DNA of 49,643 nt from Comamonadaceae bacterium (GTDB taxonomy: Bacteria > Pseudomonadota > Gammaproteobacteria > Burkholderiales > Rhodocyclaceae), in the NCBI GenBank assembly GCA_029255645.1, contig JANLJE010000036.1:1-49643 (forward strand), written 5' to 3'. The notes under the pieces are model-generated. The model did not search any database. It saw nothing but the letters and a program-made list of their open reading frames with translations, and was not told the DNA's origin. Each line of letters starts with the position of its first letter. Positions within the stretch are counted from its first letter, which is position 1. Of the stretch, positions 17,885 through 26,407 are shown one piece after another. The position numbers and the translations under genes were made by a program.

Positions 17885-18556
17885 ATGCCTGAATCGGTAT
17901 TTCTGGCCCTGTTCCTGGTCGGCCTGCTAGGTGGCACCCACTGCGTCGGCATGTGCGGCGGCATCGTCGGCGCCCTGTCCCTGGGCGGCCCGCCGCGCCT
18001 CTCCCTGCATCTGGCCTATAACCTTGGCCGCATCCTTTCCTACGCCCTGGCCGGGGCCATCGTGGGGGCGCTGGGGGCCGGCAGCATGGCCCTCTCGGAA
18101 CAATTGCCCCTGCGTCTGGTCTTAATGGCATTCGCCAACCTGATGCTGGTGGCCCTGGGCTTCTACCTGCTCGGCGTGACCCGGGCCCTGGCATTAACCG
18201 AACAACTGGGACAACGCCTGTGGCATCGCCTGCAACCCCTGGGGAAGCGCTTTCTGCCCGCCCGGACCGTGGCCCAGGCCTTTCCCCTGGGCTTGCTGTG
18301 GGGCTGGCTGCCCTGCGGCCTGGTGTACAGCGCCCTGGCCACCGCCCTGGGCGCCGGATCGGCGGGGAAGGGCGCCCTGCTGATGCTGGCCTTTGGCCTT
18401 GGCACCCTGCCCAACCTGCTGCTGGCGGGCCTGCTGCTGGCCCGTTTCCGGAAGTGGGTGCAAAAGCCCCTGGTCCGGGCCCTCGCGGGTTTCCTGATTC
18501 TGGCTTACGGCCTCTATGGCCTTTATGGCGCGCTGGGATTGGCGCAAAACGTGTGA
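17885..18556 (+). CDS. SafE/DsbD-like six-helix membrane protein (copper or cytochrome oxidase maturation)
   Basis: This 223-residue integral membrane protein has about six helices. The first contains GGTHCVGMCGG and a later one GWLPCGLVYSALATA, paired cysteine and glycine motifs of the sulfite exporter TauE/SafE family (COG2836, DsbD_2-like). In many proteobacteria it neighbours the copper ATPase CcoI/CopA and cbb3 oxidase assembly genes, as here, so a role in copper or thiol handling is likelier than sulfite export. No ccoNOP genes are in the window. Confidence 0.82.
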   Translation: MPESVFLALFLVGLLGGTHCVGMCGGIVGALSLGGPPRLSLHLAYNLGRILSYALAGAIVGALGAGSMALSEQLPLRLVLMAFANLMLVALGFYLLGVTRALALTEQLGQRLWHRLQPLGKRFLPARTVAQAFPLGLLWGWLPCGLVYSALATALGAGSAGKGALLMLAFGLGTLPNLLLAGLLLARFRKWVQKPLVRALAGFLILAYGLYGLYGALGLAQNV

Positions 18557-18589
18557 GCAAGCTGACTGGCCCCCCCTGACAGGACCCCC

Positions 18590-21028
18590 ATGACCGAGAA
18601 ACGACTGGAACTTCCCCTTGCCGGCATGAGCTGCGCGGCCTGCGCCGCCCGGATCGAGAAGGTACTGAACAAGCTGCCCGGCGTGGAGGCGAGCGTCAAT
18701 TTCGCCAGCGAGAAGGCCGGTGTCGTCTTGAAGACCGGGGAAACCGACGCCGCTCAGGTCGTGGCGGCGATCGAGAAGGCGGGTTTCCAGGTGCGGCCCC
18801 GGACCCTGGATCTGGCCATTGGCGGCATGAGCTGCGCCGCCTGCGCGACCCGGATCGAGAAGGTGCTCAACAAGTTGCCTGGGGTTCAGGCCACGGTCAA
18901 TCTGGCCAGCGAACGGGCCAAGGTGCATTGGCAGCCGGGGCTGGCCGATGAGGCGCAGGTGCTGGCTGCCATCGAGCGGGCCGGATTCACCGCCACCCGC
19001 CTCGAAGGTCAATCCTTCGAGGCGGAAAAGGCGGGCAAGGAAGCCGCCTACCGGGCCGAATTCCGGCGCTTCTGGATCGCCGCCCTGCTGACTCTGCCCC
19101 TCTTGGGCCAGATGTTCTTGATGTTCGGCGGGCAGGGGGAGCATGGACATCCCGAATTGCCGCGCGGGCTGCAACTTTTGCTGGCGACCCCGGTGCAGTT
19201 CTGGATCGGCTGGCGCTTCTACGACGGCGCCTGGAAGGCCCTGCGGGGCGGCGGCGCCAACATGGACGTGCTGGTGGCCCTGGGCACCTCCATGGCCTGG
19301 GGCTTTTCCGCCGTGGTCACCCTGGCCGGGCTGGACCATCTGCATGTGTATTTCGAAGCCAGTGCGGCGGTCATCACCCTGGTGCTGCTGGGCAAGCTGC
19401 TCGAAGCCCGGGCCAAGGCGCGCACCTCGGAGGCGATCGAGTCCCTGATCCGCCTGCAGCCCCGCACGGCCCGCATCGAGCAAGACGGACAGCTCCTCGA
19501 AGTGCCGGTAGAGCGCCTGATGCCCGGGGATGTGTTCGTGGTGCGCTCCGGCGAGGCGGTGCCGGTGGATGGCCGGGTGCTCGAAGGCGCGTCGGCGGTG
19601 GATGAAGCCATGCTCACCGGCGAGAGCATGCCGGTGAACAAGAAAGCCGGCGACCCGGTGTATGCCGCCACCCACAACGGTGCCGGCAGGTTGCGCTGCC
19701 AGGCGACCGGGGTGGGGGAACAGACCCTGCTGGCCGGCATCATCCGCCTGGTGGCCGAGGCCCAGGGCTCGAAGGCCCCGGTGCAGCGGCTGGCCGACCG
19801 GATTGCCGCCATCTTCGTGCCGGTGGTGTGCGGCATCGCCCTTCTCACCTTCCTGGCCTGGTGGGGCTTTGGCGGCGACCTGGCCACGGCCCTGGTGAAT
19901 GCGGTGGCGGTGCTGGTGATCGCCTGTCCCTGCGCCCTGGGTCTCGCCACCCCCACGGCGATCATGGTGGGTACGGGCGAGGGCGCCCGGGCCGGCATCC
20001 TGATCCGTAATGCACAGGCTCTGGAGCGGGCGGAGCGGGTTCAGGTCCTGGCCCTCGACAAGACCGGCACCCTGACCCTGGGGCAGCCCCGGGTAACGGA
20101 TGTGCTGCCGCTCGCGACCGAGCGGGCGGAGATCCTGGCGCTCGCCGCCGCCCTGGAGCAGGGCTCCGAACATCCTCTGGCCCGGGCCATCCTGACCGAG
20201 CCGGAAGCCGCGGGGGTGAGCGCGGCCAGCGATTTCGAGGCCCACCCCGGCTGCGGCGTGAGCGGGCGGGTCGGGGAACGTGTCTTGCGCCTGGGCGCCC
20301 CGGCCTGGGTCCTGGAGGATGCCGAAGAAACCCACCCTGAGCACTCTGTGCAGCACCCCGAGCAGTACCCCGAGCAGTACCCCGAGCAGTACCTTGAGAT
20401 CACCCGGCTGCAAGAAGAGGGCAAGACCGTGGTGGCTCTGGCCGAGGCAGGGGAGACGCCCCGGCTCCTGGGTTTGATCGCCATCGCCGATCCCTTGCGG
20501 CCCAGCACCCCGGCCGCCATCGCGCGCCTGATCGAGAAGGGGGTGCGCCCGGTGATGCTGACCGGGGACAACCCGCGCACTGCCCGGGCCATTGCCCGGC
20601 AGGCGGGCATCGAGGAATTTCAGGCCGGCATCCTGCCCGAAGGCAAGGTCCGGGCCGTGCTGGAATTGAAGCAAAAAGGCGTGCAGGTGGGCATGGTGGG
20701 GGACGGCATCAATGACGCCCCGGCCCTGGCGGCGGCGGATGTGAGTTTTGCCATGGGCGCGGGTTCCGATGCCGCCATCAAGACCGCCGACGTGACCTTG
20801 ATGCGCAACGACCTGCAGGCCCTGGCCGATGCCCTGGATCTTTCCCATGCCACCTTGAAGAAGATCCGTCAGAACCTTTTCTTTGCCTTTATCTACAATG
20901 TCCTGGGGATTCCCCTGGCGGCTCTGGGTTTTCTCAACCCGGTGCTGGCCGGGGCGGCGATGGCCCTGTCTTCCGTCTCCGTGGTCAGCAATTCCCTGCG
21001 CCTCAAGTCCTGGCGGCCGCGTCGATGA
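18590..21028 (+). CDS. copA: Copper-translocating P1B-type ATPase
   Basis: The protein has 812 residues. Two N-terminal HMA domains carry GMSCAAC (C15/C18 and C82/C85), followed by membrane helices, the actuator motif LTGESMPV, the CPC ion site in IACPCALG (about 446-448), the phosphorylated DKTGTLT (about 490) and [10 protein letters not shown] (about 704). It exports Cu(I), or loads copper for cbb3 oxidase if it is the CcoI type; the neighbouring SafE-like gene favours the latter, but both fit. Unusually, the nucleotide-binding domain contains a tandem Pro-Glu-Gln-Tyr insertion (about 585-603). Confidence 0.93.
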   Translation: MTEKRLELPLAGMSCAACAARIEKVLNKLPGVEASVNFASEKAGVVLKTGETDAAQVVAAIEKAGFQVRPRTLDLAIGGMSCAACATRIEKVLNKLPGVQATVNLASERAKVHWQPGLADEAQVLAAIERAGFTATRLEGQSFEAEKAGKEAAYRAEFRRFWIAALLTLPLLGQMFLMFGGQGEHGHPELPRGLQLLLATPVQFWIGWRFYDGAWKALRGGGANMDVLVALGTSMAWGFSAVVTLAGLDHLHVYFEASAAVITLVLLGKLLEARAKARTSEAIESLIRLQPRTARIEQDGQLLEVPVERLMPGDVFVVRSGEAVPVDGRVLEGASAVDEAMLTGESMPVNKKAGDPVYAATHNGAGRLRCQATGVGEQTLLAGIIRLVAEAQGSKAPVQRLADRIAAIFVPVVCGIALLTFLAWWGFGGDLATALVNAVAVLVIACPCALGLATPTAIMVGTGEGARAGILIRNAQALERAERVQVLALDKTGTLTLGQPRVTDVLPLATERAEILALAAALEQGSEHPLARAILTEPEAAGVSAASDFEAHPGCGVSGRVGERVLRLGAPAWVLEDAEETHPEHSVQHPEQYPEQYPEQYLEITRLQEEGKTVVALAEAGETPRLLGLIAIADPLRPSTPAAIARLIEKGVRPVMLTGDNPRTARAIARQAGIEEFQAGILPEGKVRAVLELKQKGVQVGMVGDGINDAPALAAADVSFAMGAGSDAAIKTADVTLMRNDLQALADALDLSHATLKKIRQNLFFAFIYNVLGIPLAALGFLNPVLAGAAMALSSVSVVSNSLRLKSWRPRR
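20354..20389. repeat. 12-nt in-frame tandem repeat inside the copper ATPase gene
   Basis: Three copies of (c/t)accccgagcag encode [12 protein letters not shown], flanked by degenerate copies (HPEHSVQ before, YLE after). Since 12 is a multiple of three, copy changes keep the frame. Confidence 0.85.
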
Positions 21029-21041
21029 AGGGCCCCGGGAT

Positions 21042-21074
21042 AGGTCCGGAAAAGGTCCGGAAAAGGTCCGGAAA
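21042..21074. repeat. 11-nt tandem repeat between copper ATPase and chaperone genes
   Basis: There are three perfect copies of aggtccggaaa, beginning 14 nt after the copA stop. No terminator with a T run is apparent, so the chaperone gene may be on the same transcript. Confidence 0.85.
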
Positions 21075-21122
21075 AAACTGCCGGCAGCCGGAAAACAAAT
21101 TTTTTTGCAACAGGAGCCCTGA

Positions 21123-21329
21123 GTGGAAAACACGATCATCAAGGTAGGTGGCATGAGTTGCCAAGGTTGCGTCAAGACGATCACCGGCCTGCTCACGGCC
21201 CTGGAGGGCGTCGGACAGGTGCAGGTTTCCCTGGAGGCCGGCGAGGCCCGGGTCAGCTTTGATAGCCAGAAACTGAGCCGGGCTCACCTTTGTTCGGTCA
21301 TTGAAGAGGCCGGCTTTGACGCGGCCTGA
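21123..21329 (+). CDS. copZ: Heavy-metal-associated (HMA) copper chaperone
   Basis: This 68-residue single HMA domain has the metal site GGMSCQGC near the N-terminus and a closing EEAGFDAA. It probably carries Cu(I) to the ATPase upstream. I use GTG 21123, preceded by CAGGAGCCC as ribosome site, because the conserved beta-strand IIKVGGMSC follows directly. Its last 29 bases overlap the TTG-started frame of the next gene. Confidence 0.9.
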   Translation: MENTIIKVGGMSCQGCVKTITGLLTALEGVGQVQVSLEAGEARVSFDSQKLSRAHLCSVIEEAGFDAA

Positions 21330-22266
21330 TCCCGCGCCGCTCCTGAGCCAGGAGGATTTGCTGGCGCTGCTGTCCCGGCTGGGGCCTGAATGGGCGCCTC
21401 CCGATTTTCTCGATGCGGTGGCCCGTGATCCCCAAGCCGGCGTTTATACCCGGCCTGAAAACCTGGCCCTGAAATTCACGCTGCGTTCCTGTCAGCCTCC
21501 CTTTTCGGAGCCTTTTGCTTTTGGGCGCATCGCGGCAGCCCAGGCTCTGGGCGGGCTCTATGCCGCCGGAGCCAGACCCGTGGCGGCCCTGGCGCTGCTC
21601 GATCTGCCCGAGCCCGATATTCCCAGCCACATGCTGCTGGCGCTGAAAGCGGGTATTTCCCATTGTTGCCAGGACACCGGGGTGGCGCTTGCCGGCATCC
21701 ACGTCCAGGTGACCCCCACCTTGTCCTGCGGTCTGCTGGCCCTGGGGCAGATCAATCCACGCAATCTGGCCCATGGCAGCCTGCCGCGGCTGGGGGACCG
21801 GCTGATCCTGGGTAAACCCCTGGGGCAGGGCCTCTATCAGGCTGCCCGGGCCCGGGGCGAACTCCATCCCCAGGATTTGCAGGAGTGGATGGCGCTGGCG
21901 GCCCAGCCCAACAGCCCGGGGCCTGCCCTGGATTGTCTGGATGGGGTGCATCAGATCCTGGAAGTGGGGCGGCAGGGCTTGCTGGGCGCCTTGCAGGAAT
22001 TGGAGCAGGCCGGAACTTCCCTGCGCCTGGAGGTGGCGGCCATTCCCACGATGACCCGGGTCCGGGACCTGCTGAACGGGCTGGAACTGCGGCAGCAGGC
22101 TCAATCCCTGTTGAGGGACCCGCAGTTTAACGGCGGCCTGGCCGTGATCTGCTCCGGAGAAACCGTGACGGAAGTCCTGTCCATCTTCCTGCAGCAAGGC
22201 TTCATCCATGCGTCGGTGATCGGTCAGGTAGTGCCCGCGGGGCCGGAAAGGTTGCTGCTGGCCTGA
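21301..22266 (+). CDS. SelD-like (AIR synthase superfamily) protein lacking catalytic residues
   Basis: Up to 321 residues. FAFGRIAAAQALGGLYAAGA corresponds to the dimer-interface region of selenophosphate synthetase (DPFDFGRIAA in SelD), and later segments also follow that fold. The N-terminal glycine-rich loop with the catalytic Cys/Sec and Lys is absent. The usual TTDFFTP metal-binding segment reads TLRSCQPPF, and DDP becomes SEP. I therefore infer a degenerate paralogue without selenophosphate synthetase activity. The start is uncertain: TTG 21301 overlaps copZ, and TTG 21316 is an alternative. It is probably co-transcribed with the copper genes. Confidence 0.7.
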   Translation: MKRPALTRPDPAPLLSQEDLLALLSRLGPEWAPPDFLDAVARDPQAGVYTRPENLALKFTLRSCQPPFSEPFAFGRIAAAQALGGLYAAGARPVAALALLDLPEPDIPSHMLLALKAGISHCCQDTGVALAGIHVQVTPTLSCGLLALGQINPRNLAHGSLPRLGDRLILGKPLGQGLYQAARARGELHPQDLQEWMALAAQPNSPGPALDCLDGVHQILEVGRQGLLGALQELEQAGTSLRLEVAAIPTMTRVRDLLNGLELRQQAQSLLRDPQFNGGLAVICSGETVTEVLSIFLQQGFIHASVIGQVVPAGPERLLLA

Positions 22267-22270
22267 AATG

Positions 22271-22297
22271 AAAAAGGCCGGGGCTTGAAACCGGCCC
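22271..22297 (-). terminator. Terminator of the two-component operon (minus strand)
   Basis: On the minus strand GGCCGG-loop-CCGGCC is followed by TTTTT, about 90 nt downstream of the response regulator stop. On the plus strand there is no T run, so it serves the leftward unit. Confidence 0.65.
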
Positions 22298-22386
22298 GTC
22301 GAAGGGAGCGGGACCCGTAAATGGGAGATCCGGCTTCCTTGCGAATCCGGGCTGCCGGTCCGGTGGGGACTGCGTAACGACAATTG

Positions 22387-23130
22387 TCAGGACTTGGGGT
22401 CAGGCTCCGTGCCGGTTTGCCAGAGGACGCTGGAGAGGAACAGGTAGCCGGCACCATAGACCGTCTTGATGATTTCCTTGTTCTGTCCTTCGCAATCGAG
22501 CTTGCGCCGCAGGCGGGAAACCCGGGCGTCGATGCTGCGGTCGGTGGGGGCCTGCTCGCGGTTGCCCAGCAGCTGTTCCCGCTGCAAGATGCGGTTGGGA
22601 TTGGCCAGGAAGATGCGCAGCAGGTCCGCCTCGGCGGTGCTGAGCACCTGCTCCATCCCGTCCGGCGCCTTCAGGGTGTTGTTGGCCGGATTGAAGTGCC
22701 AGCCGGAAAACTCCGCCACCGGGGGTTTGGGCTGGCGGCTGGACAGGTCCGGGATCTGGCGCCGGCGCAGGATGCTGCGGATGCGGGCCACCAGTTCCCG
22801 GGCCTCGAAGGGCTTGACCATGTAGTCGTCGGCGCCCAGTTCCAGGCCCATGACCCGGTCGCTGACATGGGTGCGTCCGCTCACGATCAAGATGCCGCAG
22901 TCACTGATGCTGCGCACATGCTGCATGACGTTCATGCCGTCCATGTCGGGCAGGCCCAGGTCGATGATGCACAGATCCGGAGTCTGGGTGCGCAGGCGGC
23001 GCATCAGCTCCGCCCCGTTGCGGCAGCACTGGGTGGTGAAGGAAAAGCTTTGCAGGGCCAGTTCCATGGTCCGTGCAACATCCCGGTCGTCCTCGACGAT
23101 GAAAATGAGGGAGGAGGGCATCGGTTTCAT
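22387..23130 (-). CDS. OmpR/PhoB-type response regulator
   Basis: The protein has 247 residues. A receiver domain (FIVEDDRD, phospho-acceptor D57 in IIDLGLPDMDG, signalling Lys in YMVKPFEA) precedes a winged helix (about 135-235) with STAEADLLRIF and VSRLRRKLD. It lies 7 nt downstream of the kinase gene on the same strand and is its likely partner. The C-terminal helix pattern VYGAGYLF is conserved. Target genes are unknown. Confidence 0.9.
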   Translation of the reverse strand: MKPMPSSLIFIVEDDRDVARTMELALQSFSFTTQCCRNGAELMRRLRTQTPDLCIIDLGLPDMDGMNVMQHVRSISDCGILIVSGRTHVSDRVMGLELGADDYMVKPFEARELVARIRSILRRRQIPDLSSRQPKPPVAEFSGWHFNPANNTLKAPDGMEQVLSTAEADLLRIFLANPNRILQREQLLGNREQAPTDRSIDARVSRLRRKLDCEGQNKEIIKTVYGAGYLFLSSVLWQTGTEPDPKS

Positions 23131-23137
23131 GGGCTTC

Positions 23138-24763
23138 TCAGGATTGCAGGGCGCGGGCCAGTTCCCGCTTTGAAAAGGGTTTGCCGAGCAGGCGCAGGTG
23201 GGAGGGATCGGCCTGGCTCAGGGCCGCCTGTTCCTCATAGCCGCTCATCAGGACCACATGCAGTTCGGGCCGTTCCTGCTGGGCCAGACGGGCCAGCTCC
23301 CTGCCATTCATGCCACCGGGCATGATGATATCGGTGAGCAGTACGGTGATGTCCTGGACCTGGGAGAGGATTTCTGCGGCCTGGTTGCCGTTTTCCGCTT
23401 CCAGCACCGGGTAGCCCAGGTCCAGAAGCAGGTTGCGCACGACCCGGCGCACATCCGGCTCATCCTCCACCAGCAGGACCAGGGCACCCGGGGCGGCGGT
23501 TGCCGGGGCCTGTTCTTCAGGCAAGGCTTCCTCCAGGCTGCCCGGTGGGGCAGGGGGCAGCAGCAAGGTGAAGGTGCTGCCTTTTCCGGGTTTGCTGCTG
23601 ACGCTGACGCAACCACCGGACTGGCGGGCGAAACCGTAAACCATGGAGAGCCCCAGGCCGCTGCCCTGGCCAAAGCCCTTGGTGGTGAAGAAGGGTTCGA
23701 ACACCTTGCTGCGGGTGGCTTCGTCCATGCCGCAGCCTGTGTCCGAGACTTCGATCAGCACATAGGGGCCGGCGGGGAGTTGGTGCTCTTCGGCCCGGGT
23801 CTCGTCCAGGACGCCGGGGCGGACCCGCATGACCAGTCGTCCCCCTTCGGGCATGGCATCCCGGGCATTGAGGGCAAAGTTGAGCAGGGCGCTTTCCAGC
23901 TGGCCCGGGTCCACCCGGGAGTACAGGGGATGAGCGGGCAGGCGGGTGCTGAACTGGATGGAGGCAGGCAGGGAGCGGCGGATCAGGGTCTCCAGATCCG
24001 CCACCAGTTCGCCCACATTGACGGCGACCGGCTTCAGGGGCTGCTGGCGCGAGAACGAGAGCAGGCTGCGGACCAGCTGGGCGCCACGGCGGGCGGCCTG
24101 GAGTGCGGGTTCGGCCAGTTCCGCGGTTTCGTTCCGGCCCGGGTTTCTCTCCTTCAAGGTGGAGAGGTTGCCGATGATGATGGTGAGCAGATTGTTGAAG
24201 TCGTGGGCTACGCCTCCGGTGAGCTGGCCGATGGCTTCCATCTTCTGGGCCTGGGCCAGGGCCGCCTGCATCCGTTTTACCTCGGTGATGTCGAAGGAGA
24301 ACACGAAGCAACCCACGGGTACCCCGTCCGGCCCCATTTCCGGGACCATGGTGCTGCGGGCATTCACCCGCTTGCCTTTCTGGCGCATGCTGTATTCGTG
24401 GGTAATGGTTTCTCCGGACAGGGCCCGGGCAATGTAGTGTTTGACCGAGTTGTAGCCCTTTTCCCCGATCACCTTGGCAATCGGGGAGCCGATCACTTCC
24501 GATTCCGGCAGCCCGAACCAGTCGGAATAGCCCCGGTTGGCATAGCGGTAGATCTGGTTCTTGTCGAAATAGCTGATCTGGGCCGGGATGGTGTCGGTGA
24601 TCAGGCGTAGCCGTTCCTCGCTGCGCGAGAGGGCGGCGGTGATGCTGTCGTTGGCACCTCGGGCCTCCTGCAATTGAGCGCGGGTGTGTTCCAGTTCCTG
24701 GTTCAGACGCGCCACGCTGGCGAGCAGTTCGGCTTCCCGGAGGGATGTGGGGGTTGCAGACAT
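23138..24763 (-). CDS. Hybrid PAS sensor histidine kinase with C-terminal receiver
   Basis: The protein has 541 residues. An N-terminal coiled coil (about 8-50) is followed by a PAS domain (about 50-165, FDKNQIYRYANRGY), a HisKA domain with H187 in LTGGVAHDFNN, a catalytic ATPase domain (GTGC.., GQGSGLGLSMVYGF) and a receiver (VLLVEDEPDV, Asp in LLTDIIMPGG). No membrane helix is present, so it senses a cytoplasmic signal, probably through PAS. The kinase's own receiver plus the separate OmpR-type regulator suggests either a branched relay or autoinhibition by the attached receiver. Confidence 0.92.
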   Translation of the reverse strand: MSATPTSLREAELLASVARLNQELEHTRAQLQEARGANDSITAALSRSEERLRLITDTIPAQISYFDKNQIYRYANRGYSDWFGLPESEVIGSPIAKVIGEKGYNSVKHYIARALSGETITHEYSMRQKGKRVNARSTMVPEMGPDGVPVGCFVFSFDITEVKRMQAALAQAQKMEAIGQLTGGVAHDFNNLLTIIIGNLSTLKERNPGRNETAELAEPALQAARRGAQLVRSLLSFSRQQPLKPVAVNVGELVADLETLIRRSLPASIQFSTRLPAHPLYSRVDPGQLESALLNFALNARDAMPEGGRLVMRVRPGVLDETRAEEHQLPAGPYVLIEVSDTGCGMDEATRSKVFEPFFTTKGFGQGSGLGLSMVYGFARQSGGCVSVSSKPGKGSTFTLLLPPAPPGSLEEALPEEQAPATAAPGALVLLVEDEPDVRRVVRNLLLDLGYPVLEAENGNQAAEILSQVQDITVLLTDIIMPGGMNGRELARLAQQERPELHVVLMSGYEEQAALSQADPSHLRLLGKPFSKRELARALQS

Positions 24764-24830
24764 GGAATCGCAATTCTAGCAGCCCCTGGAGGGTCGCCCC
24801 CGGTTTGCCAAGCCCCGATCGATGACAAAG

Positions 24831-24864
24831 AGGAAGGTGGACAGAACAGGAAGGTGGACAGAAT
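24831..24864. repeat. 17-nt direct repeat upstream of dinB
   Basis: Two copies of aggaaggtggacagaa(c/t) abut at 24831-24847 and 24848-24864, in the 263-nt divergent region between the kinase gene and dinB. Confidence 0.8.
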
Positions 24865-25016
24865 ATGCACCTCCCGGCGGATGCAAGGAGGTGGAACGGT
24901 GGAACTTTGGCAGCGACGGCGCTTTTGTTCAGGCTCGAAGCGACGGAAGAAGGGCTGATGGCGAATGCAGGGCGGGCAGGGTGGGCCTGCTTTCCCCGCT
25001 ATGCCAAGCTGCCATA

Positions 25017-25036
25017 TACTGTACATATGAACAGCA
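25017..25036. promoter_or_regulatory. LexA box overlapping the dinB start codon
   Basis: CTGT-ACATATGA-ACAG (25019-25034) matches the CTGT-N8-ACAG SOS box, with TA before and CA after. The dinB ATG (25027) lies in its centre. A -10-like TATACT sits at 25015-25020, so transcription could begin at or next to the ATG. LexA bound here would block both promoter and start. Confidence 0.85.
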
Positions 25037-26172
25037 ATCGCCGCATCGCTCACCTGGACATGGACGCCTTTTTTGCTTCCGTGGAGTTGCGTTTTTATCC
25101 CGAGCTGAAGGGGCAGGCGGTGGTGGTGGGCGGGGCCCGGGTGCCTGCGCCGGAGACCCTGGCCGATGTGAGCCGGCGCTTTGCCCGCCTGAAGGATTAC
25201 GCCGGGCGGGGGGTGGTGACCACCTCCACCTACGAGGCCCGGGCCTTGGGGGTGTTTTCCGGCATGGGGTTGATGAAGTCGGCCCAACTGGCACCGGAGG
25301 CGATTCTGCTGCCGGCCCAGTTCGATGCCTACCGGGATTATTCATACCGTTTCAAGGCGGCCGTGGCGGCCATCGCTCCCATCATCGAGGACCGGGGCAT
25401 CGACGAGATTTATATCGACCTCACCGACCACGCGGAGGCCACCTTGCCCCTGGTGCAACGGCTCAAGGCAGCGGTGCTGGAAGCCACGGGGCTGAGCTGT
25501 TCGGTGGGCGTGGCCCCCAACAAGCTGCTGGCCAAGATCTGCTCCGACCTGGACAAACCCGACGGCATCACCTTGCTCGAGGCGGCGGATATTCCCGGCC
25601 GCATCTGGCCCCTGGCGCCCAAGAAGATCAACGGCATCGGCCCCAAGGCGGCGGCCCGGCTGGAGCGGCTGGGCATCGGCAGCATTGGCGCCCTGGCGGC
25701 CACGCCGGAGGATTTCCTGGTGCGCCACTTCGGCGCCGGCACCGGGGCCTGGCTGCGCCGGGCGGCCAACGGGGTGGACGATAGCCCGGTGGTGACGAGC
25801 CGGGAACCCAAATCCATCAGCCGGGAAACCACCTTCGAGCGGGATCTGCACGTGCGTCAGGATCGCCCCGAACTGTCGCGCCAGTTCACGGCCCTGTGCG
25901 AGCGGGTGGCGGCGGACTTGGCCAGGAAGGGCTATCTGAGCCGCACTATCGGCATCAAGCTGCGCTACGGTGATTTCCAGGCAGTGACCCGGGACGTGAC
26001 CCTGCCCGTGGCGGTAGGGGATGCGGCGGTGATACGGCGGGCGGCAGGGGAGTGCCTGAAGCGGGTGCCCCTGGAGAAGCGGATTCGCCTGCTGGGCGTG
26101 CGTTGCGGGGCCCTGGTGCCGGTGACGGCCGAGGCCGCCCAGGATGAGCCCCAGGGCAAGCTGCCGTTCTAG
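25027..26172 (+). CDS. dinB: DNA polymerase IV
   Basis: The 381-residue Y-family translesion polymerase carries HLDMDAFFASVE (D11, D13) and IDEIYID (second acidic pair, about 125-128), which bind the catalytic metals. SCSVGVAPNKLLAKICSD is the conserved family motif, followed by a helix-hairpin-helix (KKINGIGPKAAARL), a little-finger domain, and a C-terminal QGKLPF consistent with a beta-clamp-binding tail. The region before STYEAR is longer than in E. coli DinB by about 15 residues. ATG 25027 is required by the conserved N-terminus. No Shine-Dalgarno is seen. Confidence 0.94.
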   Translation: MNSNRRIAHLDMDAFFASVELRFYPELKGQAVVVGGARVPAPETLADVSRRFARLKDYAGRGVVTTSTYEARALGVFSGMGLMKSAQLAPEAILLPAQFDAYRDYSYRFKAAVAAIAPIIEDRGIDEIYIDLTDHAEATLPLVQRLKAAVLEATGLSCSVGVAPNKLLAKICSDLDKPDGITLLEAADIPGRIWPLAPKKINGIGPKAAARLERLGIGSIGALAATPEDFLVRHFGAGTGAWLRRAANGVDDSPVVTSREPKSISRETTFERDLHVRQDRPELSRQFTALCERVAADLARKGYLSRTIGIKLRYGDFQAVTRDVTLPVAVGDAAVIRRAAGECLKRVPLEKRIRLLGVRCGALVPVTAEAAQDEPQGKLPF

Positions 26173-26407
26173 CCGCCACATTGCAACGCGAGGAAATATG
26201 CAGGCAAATGCAGGCGAGCTTGCGTCGGGCAGCTTGGAAGAGCGAATCTCCATTGGACCGGAGTGGCCTTGGCATTGCGTTTGCGCATGTTGGCTTCACC
26301 CTGTTGGCGCAGCGCATCTTCCTCGGGTATGCGCTGCGCTGGACCGCCCTGTCCGCAAGTTGCGGCCACAGGGTTTTTGCCAGGGATGACCGAAGAGGAA
26401 TTGCCCC
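26173..26407. other. Intergenic region without a recognised gene
   Basis: There are 235 nt between dinB and the methyltransferase gene. Open frames here have no family features I recognise. A GAGGA shortly before 26408 can serve as ribosome site for the next gene. Confidence 0.5.

Noticed and set aside
18194-21196. Minus-strand open frame of about 1000 codons across the copper ATPase
   Set aside because: It is the mirror of a clear P-type ATPase gene; its low-complexity Gly/Gln/Arg composition has no family features.
22271-22297. Terminator for the SelD-like gene on the plus strand
   Set aside because: The T run is only on the minus strand, so the hairpin belongs to the leftward two-component operon.
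23198-24610. Plus-strand 470-codon open frame opposite the histidine kinase
   Set aside because: The kinase on the other strand has all catalytic motifs; this frame is a shadow.
26144-26389. 81-codon open frame between dinB and the methyltransferase
   Set aside because: It begins inside dinB, has no ribosome site, and its translation is rich in Trp/Cys/Arg without a recognisable fold.
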